DNA from: Epinephelus fuscoguttatus
Taxonomy: Eukaryota; Chordata; Actinopteri; Perciformes; Serranidae
Length of the DNA: 64,000 nucleotides
Reading direction: 5' to 3'
Assembly (NCBI RefSeq): GCF_011397635.1
Contig: NC_064757.1
Coordinates: 29,087,839-29,151,838 of the forward strand
The notes below the pieces were generated by a model. That model ran no database searches, was not told the origin of the DNA, and was given only the letters and a program-made list of their open reading frames with translations. Every line of letters begins with the position of its first letter. The stretch's first letter is position 1. The translations under genes and the position numbers were made by a program. Positions 11,014-21,890 of the stretch are shown one piece after another.

Positions 11014-12191
11014 TCAGTATATTTCTAGTGGTAGCAGGTTGCAGTCGCAGCTGTCAAGTTTGCCAGCGATGACCTGGACACACACAGGAAGCAGTACTGA
11101 AGCAATGAAGCAGACATACAAGCCTGCTATCAGCAGACCTTTAGCACAGCTACGCCACCAACTTCTGGTCTGACCTACAGCTGCAGGTGCCTCCGCAGCT
11201 GGAGCCTCGGCAGATGGAGCTTCAGCAGTTGGAGCCTCGAGAGCTGCAGCCTCAGCAGCTGGAGTTTCTGCAGTTGGAGCCTCAACAGCTGCAGTCTCAA
11301 CAGCTGGAGTTTCTGCAGTTGGAGCCTCAGCGGTTGGAGCCTCAACAGCTGGAGTTTCTGCAGTTGGAGCCTCGAGAGCTACAGCCTCAACAGCTGGAGC
11401 TGCTGCAGTTGGAGCCTCAACAGCAGGAGCCTCTGAGAGGCTCTGACTTGTCTGAGCCTCAGGTGTGGTATCCAGTAGGCTCTGTTTGCTCTGCTCCTCA
11501 CATGTATTTTCTGCCAAAATCCTAAATCTGTTGCTGACATTCTCAACCTCAACTAAAATCTCTTCCTCCTGCCTCATGTATTGCAGGTTACTAAGGTTGA
11601 TGATTGTCTTTTTTAAGTCTCCTATCTGGAGGAAAAGCTCCTCTGTCATCAGCTCTAACTCAGATTTGAAATGGGTCAGCTGCTGAATGACCACATTTTT
11701 ATCCTTAATGACTTCCTCCAGCTCTAGTATGTGACTCTGAAAATCACGCCTTTCTAACAACTGACTTTCAGTGTCTGCTCTTGCAGGTTTAAGTTCTGCT
11801 GTCAGGCACGTTATCCTGCTTTGCATACTACAAATTTGCATCTGTGCATTTTTCAGTTTGTCCAGCAGGATCAGTTTCTCCCTCTCTAGCTCTCTGAAAT
11901 AGGTATCACCTCTGTCCCTCATTTCACTTAGCCTATCTTCAGCTGAAGTGACCTGTTTTCTAACGTCAGCGTTTCCTGCACCCTGTCTGTCTCAGCCCTG
12001 GCTGTCTGGAGTTGTTCCTGGAGGTCTTGCACATATGTATCCAGGTCTGTGATCTGGTAATTGAGATGTCTTTCATTGTTCTTATATTCCTGCAGTGATT
12101 GTCTCAACTTTTCAATCTCTGACAGGTAGCGGCAATGTGATGTTTCCACCTCAGGACAACACTGATCAGCGTGGACCTTATCCTGAGACAT
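11014..12191 (-). CDS. Unrecognised coiled-coil protein with Ala/Pro/Glu pentapeptide repeats and C-terminal membrane anchor (frameshifted)
   Basis: I do not recognise this gene. On the minus strand a frame starts MSQDKVHADQ (12191) and runs through coiled coil (YLSEIEKLRQSLQEYKNN..., DLQEQLQTARAETDRVQ) to a stop at 11928. The adjacent frame takes over near 11945 (AEDRLSEMRDRGDTYFRELE) and runs to 11014. Both halves are heptad-rich and join smoothly only with a one-base shift, so this is an assembly error, a recent inactivation or programmed frameshifting; a 10-16 nt intron is not credible. Together they give about 395 aa: coiled coil (about 20-230), a low-complexity EAPTA/ETPAV repeat, then a hydrophobic span (GLLIAGLYVCFIASVLLPVC) and 16-20 terminal residues. 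The protein looks tail-anchored. It lacks the Pro-rich end of KASH proteins. It is intronless and divergent from creb3l3. Confidence 0.55.
11187..11440 (-). repeat. 15-bp (pentapeptide) coding minisatellite
   Basis: A period of 15 bases encodes repeats such as EAPTA, ETPAV and EAPAA in the unrecognised minus-strand gene. Higher-order 45- and 60-base blocks (for example CAACAGCTGGAGTTTCTGCA) recur. Because 15 is a multiple of three, the opposite strand stays open and would read QLEPQ/QLEFL. I treat that plus-strand frame as a shadow. Confidence 0.85.
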
Positions 12192-12780
12192 CTTGTTAAT
12201 GCTGATATGGCAGCAGGTAAATCCTTTCCTCCCGCACGGGAGAAACCTGTCTCTGTGTCAAGAATGAGGGGTATTTCTGAACTTTTCAGATTCATAATGT
12301 GATGTTATTCGTGACGTTATGGCCCCCGCCCCCCTTCCCACGCGCATGCGCACGAATGTGATTGGTGCAGCTCGGTTTCATGCATAGATATGCATGTATA
12401 TATATCTATGGATTTCATGGGCATAGAATGAGCATCATTACTGATAGCAAATTGTGCTCTCGCAAGAACTCTGGATTTCCAGGGTAGCTGCCATGTGTAT
12501 GGACTGTTTCATTGCTATTCTGTTGCTAGGGCAACAACTTTGGTCCCTGTTTACTTCCTGTCAGCTTCTGTATTAACATACATTCAAACAGGAAATACAA
12601 AGGGATCCATTTAGAATGTTTATGTTGTCCAGTTTGAAACGGTCTATATGTAGAAAACAAGACACAGTTGATCGACTACATTTCCCAGAAGCACCACGAC
12701 CACGTTTCCTTCTTTTCCAACCAGAAGCGTACGTACCAACGTCCGCCTTTACGTGATGACGCAATTTCTGCCTTGTTGGA
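12192..12780. promoter_or_regulatory. Divergent promoter region between the unknown coiled-coil gene and creb3l3
   Basis: This is about 590 bp between two head-to-head genes. It is locally CpG-rich (12300-12355 and 12660-12770). It carries a CRE-like TGACGTTA (12312-12319), an inverted CCAAT box (ATTGG, 12361-12365) and TGATGACGCAAT (12755-12766), an ATF/CRE-type site. Shortly downstream TGACGGTGG (12804-12812) resembles UPR-type elements. Transcription start sites are not visible. CREB3-family factors bind CRE/UPRE-like sites, so self-regulation is possible but inferred. Confidence 0.55.
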
Positions 12781-12903
12781 AGGTGGTTTCAGGAAGAAGC
12801 GCTGTGACGGTGGATTGTAGCAGTGAAGAAACGCTGAGTGGAGAAACACAGAGACACCCGGACGACCTCACTCGAATGGTATTTTGTTTACGGCCATCAA
12901 ACG
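12781..12903 (+). promoter_or_regulatory. Predicted creb3l3 5' UTR exon with overlapping uORF
   Basis: A good donor (AAACG|GTAAGAA, exon end 12903) follows a CpG-rich stretch. Joined to the acceptor before 14938, it would form the 5' leader. An ATG at 12876 opens MVFCLRPSN and, after splicing, continues DVSQ and stops, passing over the main ATG in another frame. ATGs at 12753/12756 are in the same frame if the transcript starts earlier. The 5' limit is a guess. Confidence 0.45.
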
Positions 12904-14937
12904 GTAAGAAAACAAGTGTCGACATTTACTATTTTTAAAGTTTTTCCTTGTATTTAATGTCACGAGGGACCACGCCCTCTGAGTGATAAAGATAATGACA
13001 GGAATATTAAGCTAACACACCGGCCGGCTAATTGATGTTAGCCTCAGACATGTCCTTCTTTCTGCCATTGCAGTTTATAATGCAGTCGCTTTTTATGCTT
13101 TTTAAAACCACAAGCGCATTATTGTAATTGCTCATGTGTTCACTGCTACGTTAACTAGGTCATTTCATGTGTGGCTTGTGTTAAACGGCTGTGCTGCAAG
13201 ACAATGCTCTTATTCTGCTGGACAACAAAGACCCCATGCAGCCGGACTGCACTCACATTCATTTTATTTTAATCTCTACAAGCACTGTTGCGTAGAAATC
13301 CTCCTTTATTTGAATTCACTAAAGGCAATGCGTCTTATTTGTTTTGACACTTGATATTGTATTCACGTCTCGTGACAAAGGCGTGTGGGGGGTGGAGCTC
13401 TGTATACGATGAGGTCATGATGGGATCTCAGCAATGATGCAATATGGTAAGATGTTGACATTGCTCTTAAGTATACGTGTTATTGACTCAGTGACACGGA
13501 AGTATCATCTGTCATACTTAAGATCCCTCCCTAAATATTGTGGCTGCTGAAGTCTTTAAACAACTTGCAGTCAAAATAGCATGCACATGCACCTGCAGGC
13601 TGCACATGGAGCTCAGTGTGTGGGTAAAACCAGATGCTTACAGTAAAGTGGGAGCTTAGTGGGCCATCGCTCCATTTAATATACCTTTCTGTTGTCGTGT
13701 GACTCAAGTGTCAAGGTAATAATATCTCAGATACTTCAGCAGAGTGATAATGAACAAAATGTAATGATTTATTTATATGACTTATGGGACTTTGAGACAT
13801 AACTGAGGTGTGTGAAAGATCTCTGATAAGCAATTGTGTGGTAGTCGAGAAAGTAGAGGCAGTCAGCTAGATCTGTCAGATTAGTTCAGGAAAATGCATC
13901 ACTTATCTGCAGGGCTGCAGCTAGCAATTATTTTCAGTATTGATCGTCTTGTTTCTTAGTTTAATCACAGGTTCCCAGAGCCTTTAAATTGACTGTTTTG
14001 TCCGAATAATAAGTCAAAGTGACACGATGAGAGAAAAGCATTTAAGCAAATAGTTTTTTTCCCCAGATAACTGTCTTTATAAAACAGTTGTTTTTCTTTT
14101 AATTGGTTAATTGACTTTTTTTCTGTAGAACTATTTAGTTGTCATATATTAAGTTAATTGCTCATTAATTTTATAATCAGTGGATCAGTTTGAGTTATTT
14201 TAAAGGAGAAAAAAAAAGTCAAAAATGATCTGATTCCAGCTTCTTATATGAGAATATTTTCAGGTTTCTATACTCCTCTGTGACAGCAAACTGTATATTT
14301 TTGGGTTGTGGATAAAATAAGACATTTGAGGACATCATCTTGAGCTTTGGGAAACACTGATCAACATTTTTGGCCATTTTCTGACTTCTTATAGACACAA
14401 CGGATAGATTAATTAAAGTAATTGACCTATTAATCAACAATGAAGATAATTGTTAGTTGCAGCCCTATGTGACCCAGCATCCCAGACAGTGTGTAGTTTG
14501 ACTTAATACCTGTGTTACCATTCTCTTACGATATGAACATAAATAAATTGGTTAAAGAAGCAATGCAGGCTCCTAAAAACCAATGTATAGACTCATATAG
14601 AAGTAACCCCTCTCAGTCATCACTTATGACCCACTAGAAACGTGTGGTGCTGTATTTTCTTATTTTCTTTTTATTTTCTGTGCTTGGGACATTTATTGGT
14701 GTCGCCCCAGAGAACTCAGCTGAGCTCAGGGCTTTATAAAAAAAAAATCCAAAAAATCCCAACAAAAAAACCCCAAACCAGCAAAATATAGCAAGGCAAA
14801 AAAGCTTTTGCTTTTACTTTCACTTTCCCCTCCGAGCATGTTTACAAAGAGTAACTGACAATCCTGCAAAGCATGCTTTTAACAAATATTACATTTAATG
14901 CAAAGGGTGTGATCTATATGCTGCTGTGTCGTTACAG
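12904..14937 (+). other. creb3l3 intron 1
   Basis: A 2-kb intron between the 5' UTR exon and the first coding exon, starting GTAAGA and ending GTTACAG. It contains one MITE (13911-14466). The rest is AT-rich, and no exon is recognised. Confidence 0.6.
13911..14466. mobile_element. MITE with about 25-bp terminal inverted repeats in creb3l3 intron 1
   Basis: The left end AGGGCTGCAGCTAGCAATTA and the right end read in reverse (AGGGCTGCAACTAACAATTA) match at 18 of 20 positions and continue inward. The element is about 556 bp with no transposase. It belongs to a family very common in fish introns. Confidence 0.8.
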
Positions 14938-17900
14938 ATGTCAGTCAGTGACGACCTTCCAGACATGGATGGAACAGACCTGTTAGGCCTGCTGTTCCAC
15001 AGCGGAGAGGATGGATGCACTGAGCCTCTCTTCCCAGATGAGAATGGGCTCATTGAATCCTGGCTGTCAGAGCAAGATGTAAGACTTCATTCACAGAAAA
15101 GAAATATAACTTTAGGGGAGGACTGCTGTCCAACACTGTATTTTTAAACCCTATGTAGTCTTGGTAAAAAGCTAATGCAGCACTTTTTTCTCTCAGATGC
15201 TGACAGGAATGGATACAGAGGACTTTTTGTCCAGCTTGTTAGAGGGAGAGGACAACATGGGTGCTATCTGTCCCTCTCACTCTCCCTTGGGCAGCGACAG
15301 CGGCATATCCGACGACAGCAGCACTGGAGTTGGAAACAACAACCCTCTGGGATGCCCGAGTCCCCAAGGCAGCGATAGCGACGTTGTGCCCAGTCCCAGC
15401 TACTCCCAGCCCAGCCCGGTGCACTCGGACCCCGCCCTGGCCTTTGGAGAGCCGCAGACAGAGAGCCTGGAGGTCTTAACAGTCCAGGCGGATCACAGCT
15501 ACTCTCTGCTGCAGAGCAGTGGCAGGGACGTGGATGTCCTGCAGAGTGTGAGGGCAGAGAAGCCAGATACAGATGTCTTCATTGACCTGGGTATGTTAAC
15601 TCCGGGAGCTCTGTGATTCTGATGTCACTTGTGAGTCCTGTAGTCTTAGGTACTTGAATATTTTATAGCTTTTCCACTCAGCTGCCTGATAGACTCTTAA
15701 ATCCCCACAAAACACATGGATTAAGTGAACGTTCTGTGTGAGGGCTGCTGCATACATAATCAATGATGGGGGCACTTCGCTGATCAGTATGGCAGATTAA
15801 CTTTATGTCAAATATATTTCTCTTGTGTCAGACGATTTGGTGAGTGAGGCAATGGAGGAGGACATCACAGACGAGCTGCCCTGCACTTTGGCAATTGAAG
15901 ACTCAACACAGGCCAGCAAAACAGACCAGGTCAGTTTTTTCCACTATTTCCTCATTTCTGATTTTTTTTTTAAAGCTTGCATGACGAAGACTGAGAGTTT
16001 GAGTTTGGTATACCTGACTCATGTTTGTGACATGATTGGTGAGCTGTTTCTTTGCAAGTTGCGCAAGTTGCACACCACAACTGTGGTACCATCTTGAACA
16101 GTCGATAAAAATCTTTGTCTTTTCCCCCTTTAGTTCCAGTTTAAAGAGATTGTGCTCACTGAGGAGGAGAAGCGGCTTTTGGGAAAAGAGGGAGTGACTA
16201 TTCCCACACACATGCCTCTCACGAAGGTAATTTATGCCGGGAAATGTTTATTTACTTGAGCTGATTGGCAGCTTGTGAACAGCTCTGGATAAGAACATCT
16301 GCCAAATGTTGTAAATGTTTGTATAATAACGAGCATAATCAGACAACATGCTGCTGATGCATCAGAATAATATTGTTGTTCATTTTTGTAGCAATGATCA
16401 TACAATAAAAACAAACTTATCTTTTTTTATCGGCCATATGTGAATATTTTTGGTGTTGTATCTTGTTATGATTATTTTTTTTTATTTAAAAATGGATTTT
16501 TTGTTTGTCTGCGGCACAGCTGCTCAAGGCTGTTATGTACACGCCGGCATCTGTCATGTCAGCATTGTGGTGAAAGCCTCCTCTCTGTGTAACAGGCCGA
16601 GGAGAGGACCTTGAAGAGGGTCAGGAGGAAGATCCGCAACAAGCAGTCTGCTCAGGAGAGCCGCAAGAAGAAGAAGGTTTATGTTGATGGACTGGAAAAC
16701 AGGTGAGATGAAGGGTGTAAAATGACTATAAATGAGAAATGAATTATCTCTATTAAATACTTTAACATAGATACAAGAATTTTTGCATCTGTTCTTAGGA
16801 TAAGAGTGATATAAAAAGTTGGAGCTGGGTCGTGTTTTGCATTTCTGCCACATAGTTGCCACTTCATTGTCTGTTGATCAGCTAACTGATGATTAATGAT
16901 GAATTGATGAATTGACCCTTCACTAAATCCCACCCCAGGACCCAGACTGGCCAATCATGACGTAGCACCACACTGGCTCAGATCAGGGTCCCACAGTTTC
17001 AGATTTCCTTCATTTTCAGGCTGGTTTTGTGGATTTGGAGCTAAATGTTGTGCCTGGGACACATCATGTAGTAATGATACTCATTACCTGGAGAGGCTGG
17101 AAAAAGATATATGTTTCTTCCCTGTTTCAAAACCAAAATCAAACCCTGAAAAGTGTAGGGTTAGCTAGCTAGCTACTGAAGATATAGCCTACTGAATGTA
17201 TACACATGCTGCTTTTGCTTTTTAATGATTATAACAGTGAAACAAAGACCAACCCTGCTGTACAGGAACCAGTGAAGGGAAGCAGGGAAACTTTACTGAT
17301 ATTCAACCAGCTATGTGTCATCGCAGTGTGTGCAGATGACCATTGTTTCACTTCCCCTGGAGATCCCTGCCCTACACAGCTGATTCAATATCAGCAAAGT
17401 TTCCCTTTATATTCATTGTCTTGTGTGGCGATCAGCAGTGATGTGGTGGTTCACTTTTACACTGTGATCTGTAGCCTATAGTTGGTCTTTAGCTTCTAAC
17501 TATACTGTAGACCCCTCTGTCTGCTTCTCTCTGGAATCACTCTTTCAGTTTTCCAACAATATGATTATATTTCTTCAGGGTGTGCAGTTAGTTACAGTGT
17601 GAGCTCCATGCTTACTGTGACAGCTTGTCGGACCATCACAAAGGGGTGGGGCTTAGCGAAAGGTCAATTGACAGTCAATAGTCTTAGCATTGATCATATA
17701 CTCTATGTCTGCTTGGATAAATATACTAATCACTGAGTCACTGTCTACCACAGGGTTGCCATCTGTACTGCACACAACCTGGAACTGCAGAAGAAAGTCC
17801 AGTTGCTTCAGAAACAGAACATGTAAGCACTCTTGAGATATTGCCTCTGCATCAATAAGTAATAACATGTATCTAGAAATTGTTTTGACTGTGTCCTCTT

Positions 17901-19124
17901 TGCTCTTACAGCTCCTTGATAGAACAACTGAGGAAGCTACAGTCTATGGTGAAGATGTCGACCATGAAGGCCAGCACAACCAGCACTTGTGTCATGGTAA
18001 ATTTGTTGACTCCTCTTTCTCTCCTGATTAATGTTCCCATAATAAGTGTCTTGTTCTTTGTCATGCTGCAGTGCTTTTTTTCTCACTCTCTCCTTGGCTT
18101 TGCCCTCCAGGTGTTCCTGCTGTCTTTCTGTCTCATCATCTTCCCGTCAGTCAACCCATTTGGCGGAAACAAAGAACAGAAGGAACTCTACACTCCCTCC
18201 TCCAGTAAGTTACCTCAAAATGAAAAAGCTTTCTTGACATGCTATTTTGATACCAAGAATTTCTTGGATGCACAGTGTGTACTAGCAGACTGCACCACTT
18301 CTCCCCAGTAGATTATCAAGGGAATAGTTTCTTTGACCGCTCGCCAGTGTAGTAATGTTTTGAAGCCCTTTTTACACTGCCTGCTCAAGACGGGAACATT
18401 GTGTTGTTATCGTGCCTCGCCTTTTTGTATAAGTGGTAGGAACACATGAAGGGGGGGCAGAGTTGCCTTACCTTTAAGCTGGTGGTAGTAACAGTGCAGA
18501 GCAACAGAGCCAAGTTAACGTATGTGGAAAAAGTGTGAGTTGGCAGGGGTGTGATGTTTTGACAATCACCGCCACACTGGGGGAGGCTTTATGCTGCTGT
18601 TGTGTGGTTCTGTTTAAAAAAAGCAAACCAAGCATATTTAAGAGTCTGCGTTGCGGCACTATGGTGGGATCTTTGTGTAAAAATGGCGTGGGATTCCATG
18701 AAAGTCTTTGCTTTTTTTTTTTTTTGCAGTCATCTCCCGGACCTTGCGCTCGCTGCCACCAGAAAGCACAGACGCCATAGCCTACCTTGAGCCCGAAGAA
18801 GAGGAGCTTCTCCTAGTGCCCCAAGCAGAAGTGGAGAACGTCAAAGCCATCTTCTCCGGCGGTCAGAAGAATCACACCCCCGACTTTCAAAGGGTGGAGC
18901 AGCCCGACTCGGAAACAGGTGTCAACAGCAACTCCTCGGCAGACTTCCCCAGTCCAGCTCAGGCGGCAGAGATGAAACCGGGGCCGGCGGGTGGAGTCGG
19001 AGCCTTACAGGAAGCATCCATAGAAGCTGCTGTTGCGTACGAAGTCACAGGATCCAAGGATAACTGGATAGACCGAAATCCCCCGTCTGTCATATTACAA
19101 CAACATCGCTCAGATGAGATGTAG
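14938..19124 (+). CDS. creb3l3: CREB3-like 3 (CREB-H type) ER-membrane bZIP transcription factor
   Basis: Nine coding exons: 14938-15078, 15197-15590, 15832-15929, 16134-16226, 16596-16702, 17754-17822, 17912-17996, 18111-18204 and 18730-19124. All phases agree and give 491 aa. The acidic N-terminal activation region has a GSDSGISDD motif. The CREB3 signature precedes the basic region (about 248-270, [16 protein letters not shown]) and a leucine zipper (about 275-318). A single transmembrane helix (about 326-345, [11 protein letters not shown]) follows. ISRTLR just after it (about 362-367) fits a site-1-protease RxLx site, and the ER-lumenal tail ends SDEM. The family is held in the ER, cut in the Golgi by S1P/S2P, and the N-terminal half then drives hepatic lipid and acute-phase genes. 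QESRKKKK and NPFGGNK favour CREB3L3 over CREB3L4. Start: the first ATG right after the acceptor, since upstream ATGs are out of frame. Which fish paralogue this is cannot be said. Confidence 0.93.
16912..17667. mobile_element. MITE with about 25-bp inverted repeats in creb3l3 intron
   Basis: The left end TTGACCCTTCACTAAATCCC and the right end read in reverse (TTGACCTTTCGCTAAGCCCC), each followed by ACCCC, are clear inverted repeats. The element is about 756 bp and lies in the intron that splits the bZIP-coding exons. No transposase frame is present. Confidence 0.8.
18364..18687. mobile_element. Short MITE in the last creb3l3 intron, deletion derivative of the 43.9-kb element
   Basis: The left end AGCCCTTTTTACACTGCCTG and right end (read in reverse GCCATTTTTACACAAAG) are imperfect inverted repeats. 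Internal stretches (GGGGGGGCAGAGTTG, GTAGTAACAGTGC, ATGCTGCTGTTGTGTGGTTCTG) match in order the copy at 43878-44508, which is about twice as long. Confidence 0.65.
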
Positions 19125-20341
19125 TAGGGAGCTGTTGATCAGTATAACCAGCAGAGGGAGCCATATTCATATTTTAGGTACCAGAGAGAAGCCTAAACTT
19201 AAAAAGGGATCAAAGGAACATAACAGTAATTATGGAGCTATAGGATCAGTCTGTCTGTCCCTACTTTTCCCCTCTAACAGCCTTTTCATGTACTACTGTT
19301 AATTTATTTGCACTTTGTTCTGTTTTTATTGCTCCAGTGGGCAAAAAGAACCGCAGAGAGATTTCCACATTTCAGCAGTGCGAACTACTTGACTTTGATG
19401 CTACTGCTGATGACCAAAATTTTCAAATTTGTCGGCAACACTGCAGGAAAACTTTTAATAATCTGGCAGTAGATTACTTCAAGAGAAGTATTACTTGATG
19501 GCATCATTATTTATCACTAAATTCAAGGGGGAGCTTTGTTTGACTCGTCTGTTTGATCACAAATGACTCTCCTGTATTAAATTATTGTGAAAATAATTAG
19601 TCTGCCAGTGTGCACTCCAAATTAGCCAGAAACATCCATTGCATAGTAGAACATAGGCTGCTTGATTCTCATAAAGCTTGATCAAAGTGGTTGTTAGACC
19701 ATCGTAATGCTTAAGCCATTGCAGGACATTTGGCCATTTAGAAGACTTGTAAAGTTTGTTAGTATTTCCCTTGTAACAAGGGTATCCATGCTTCTTTTAA
19801 TTTTAATTTTTTGAATGCTTCATTTTTATGTTGTACAGTAAAGCGAGGAAAAAAAACGTCAAAATATAAGCAAGACACTGATCCCTTGACTTTGTCTTTG
19901 TCAGCCAACCCCAGTTTACCCCCACAGTCACCTCTTTTTCAACTTCATGGGACAGTTCTTACCTTTCTAAACATGTCTGAAATACGTTAGCACGTGCGTG
20001 CACAGAGTAAAGGGGGTTTGATGTATTCGCTCAGTAAACGGTGTTGCAGTAAAATATACTCAAAAATGTAATGACCTGTTTTGTCAGTGAGGCATTTTTG
20101 TCATTTTATTTGTGTATTTTTTATGTTACTATCAGTAATACATGGAATCAAAATGGTATTGGAACTGCTTTTTGTTATAATCGACAGTCAATGAGATTTT
20201 AAGTGTTGATCATGTTGAACAAATGCACTGACATTTGACATAGTCCGAGAATGAACTGTAAATACGCTTAAATGATTGTAGCTCTGCTGTACATTGGAAC
20301 TCTTTATGTATAAGACATGTCTGGACATCTATAATAATAAA
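19125..20341 (+). other. creb3l3 3' UTR
   Basis: About 1.2 kb of AT-rich sequence after the stop, with several ATTTA motifs, ending at an AATAAA signal. No other gene is visible. Confidence 0.6.
20336..20341 (+). terminator. creb3l3 polyadenylation signal
   Basis: AATAAA follows a TAATAATAA run and precedes a T-rich stretch. It is the best signal downstream of the stop. Confidence 0.65.
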
Positions 20342-20499
20342 CTTTTTATATATCAGAATGACTAAGAATTGTCTCTGTTACTGACGAAGGAATAGAAGGA
20401 TACCTGTCTACCGTGAACCTTATTTTTTGACTTGAGGAAGCTGTTGAGTATGCAAAACATGCAAAAATTAAATGTTAGAAAGGAGACAGTTTGCTAGAG

Positions 20500-21307
20500 C
20501 AGTGGCTCCCAAATTTTTATCCTTAAGGGACCCCTTTTCCATCACTGAGTAAAATGACACCCCCTGACTAAGTGACATATTTTATGGATATGTCTTGTTA
20601 TATTTAATGTATAACAGTAACAATGCAACACAACCAATTACCCAAATAGTGGATGCAATAATAATAGTGCATTTTATTCATAGGCGCTATTTAACGCACT
20701 CAAGAGACACCTTACGAGACACAATTTTTAAAAAAAAAACAAGCAGCAATGTATCCATAGATCGTTAAATCAAACAGCGCTGTAATAAACAATACAAGTT
20801 AATAAAATGACTAGACAAAAATCATAATTATAGATATTAGGTATGAAATCATCATTATAAAGTCGTCATCAGTGCAAGTCTCAATATGTGTGTCACCATT
20901 AAATCAGACTGATGCCAGCTTGAAAAAAAAAAGTTTGTGTAAAACGGGTGATTCCAAATATTGCATCAGAGATGACTTTTCCTGATATTTGGAAGAACAT
21001 TTTATACTCTCTTTCTTCTTCTTTTTTTTTTGAGAAATTGTGTACTTTTCCAAAGCAGCACAAACCTGTTAAGCAGAGAGTGAAGGCTCTGCAAACATTG
21101 CACGTCCTCACTATGCCCTTATGCTGTGAGATCTTAATATTTGAATAACAATATAAACTAAAAATAACAGTTTCATTTAGTTTACCTCACAGAACTGGAT
21201 GAAATGCTGAGATATAGGCCCACTGAATTTATTCATTTCCCTTAGACTAGTGACCCCCCCTAGGTGACCCTTAGGGGGGGTCGGGACCCCCAGGTTGGCA
21301 ACCAGTG
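20500..21307. mobile_element. hAT-type non-autonomous transposon with 8-bp target duplication
   Basis: The ends are imperfect inverted repeats: left CAGTGGCTCCCAA (20500) and right, read in reverse, CACTGGTTGCCAACC. Flanking 8-mers TGCTAGAG (20492-20499) and GGCTAGAC (21308-21315) agree at 6 of 8 positions, as expected for an aged hAT target duplication. The right arm has an extra GGGGGGGTCGGGACCCCC palindrome (21276-21293). About 808 bp, with no transposase. Confidence 0.75.
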
Positions 21308-21339
21308 GGCTAGACATTAGTGTGGATACACTTTCAACT

Positions 21340-21890
21340 GTTAAACATGTCAAACATACGGCCTGGGGGCCAGAACTGGCCCACCTAAGGGTCAAGTCAG
21401 GCCCTCTGGATGACTGTGCACACCTAATATTGATGCACTTGTGAAGGGTAAGAGGTGCCAGGCTTCAGGGGCAAGTTAAACAGTTAGTAACCCTAATACT
21501 TACTGTGGTCATATTTAATCAGCAGCTTCAGTAGCTTCCACTCTAGTTGGGTGTGTTGATGTCATCATTTCTACACAGGGGTGGAAATATATGTACAAAT
21601 GCACATGTAATGATACAGCCTGAGTGTAAGGCGGCACAGGACAAGCGCTTATGGAGAATGAATTGTTAAAATTGCACTTATTTTTCTTAAGATATCTCAG
21701 GCTGTTTATCATCTGGTTGTAAATAGGTATTTTCAGAATGTACATGCTCTTCTTTACAACAAAAGAAAGGGTAAATGTGTAGGTAGTATCATTTATAAGT
21801 TATTGTGTGGTTTTACTGATCTGGCCAACTTGAGAAGAATTTGGTCTTTATGTGGCTCATGAACTAAAATGAGTTTGACCCCCCTGGTTA
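21340..21890. mobile_element. Second hAT-like non-autonomous element
   Basis: The left part (ATGTCAAACATACGGCCTGG with GGGGCCAGAACTGGCCC) and the right end (read in reverse, CCAGGGGGGTCAAACTCATT) resemble the ends of a widespread hAT family that starts with a CAGGGGTGTCAAACTCAT-like sequence. It begins about 30 bases after the previous element. The exact ends and target duplication are uncertain. Confidence 0.5.

Noticed and set aside
11014..11160. KASH-domain identity for the C-terminus of the unknown gene
   Set aside because: A membrane span followed by a short tail is present, but the required Pro-Pro-Pro-X end is missing.
11187..11525. Plus-strand open frame of 112 codons rich in Gln/Leu/Glu/Pro
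   Set aside because: It lies exactly opposite the minus-strand pentapeptide repeat. The 15-bp period keeps both strands open, and there is no start context, splice signal or domain.
12876..12938. Using the ATG at 12876 as the creb3l3 protein start
   Set aside because: After splicing at 12903 to 14938 the frame reaches a stop within five codons, so it is a uORF and not an N-terminal extension.
14938..19124. creb3l4 as the identity of the bZIP gene
   Set aside because: The SDEM-like C-terminus recalls CREB3L4, but the basic region (QESRKKKK), zipper start and NPFGGNK after the membrane span fit CREB3L3 better, and its gene lies on the same human band as GADD45B.
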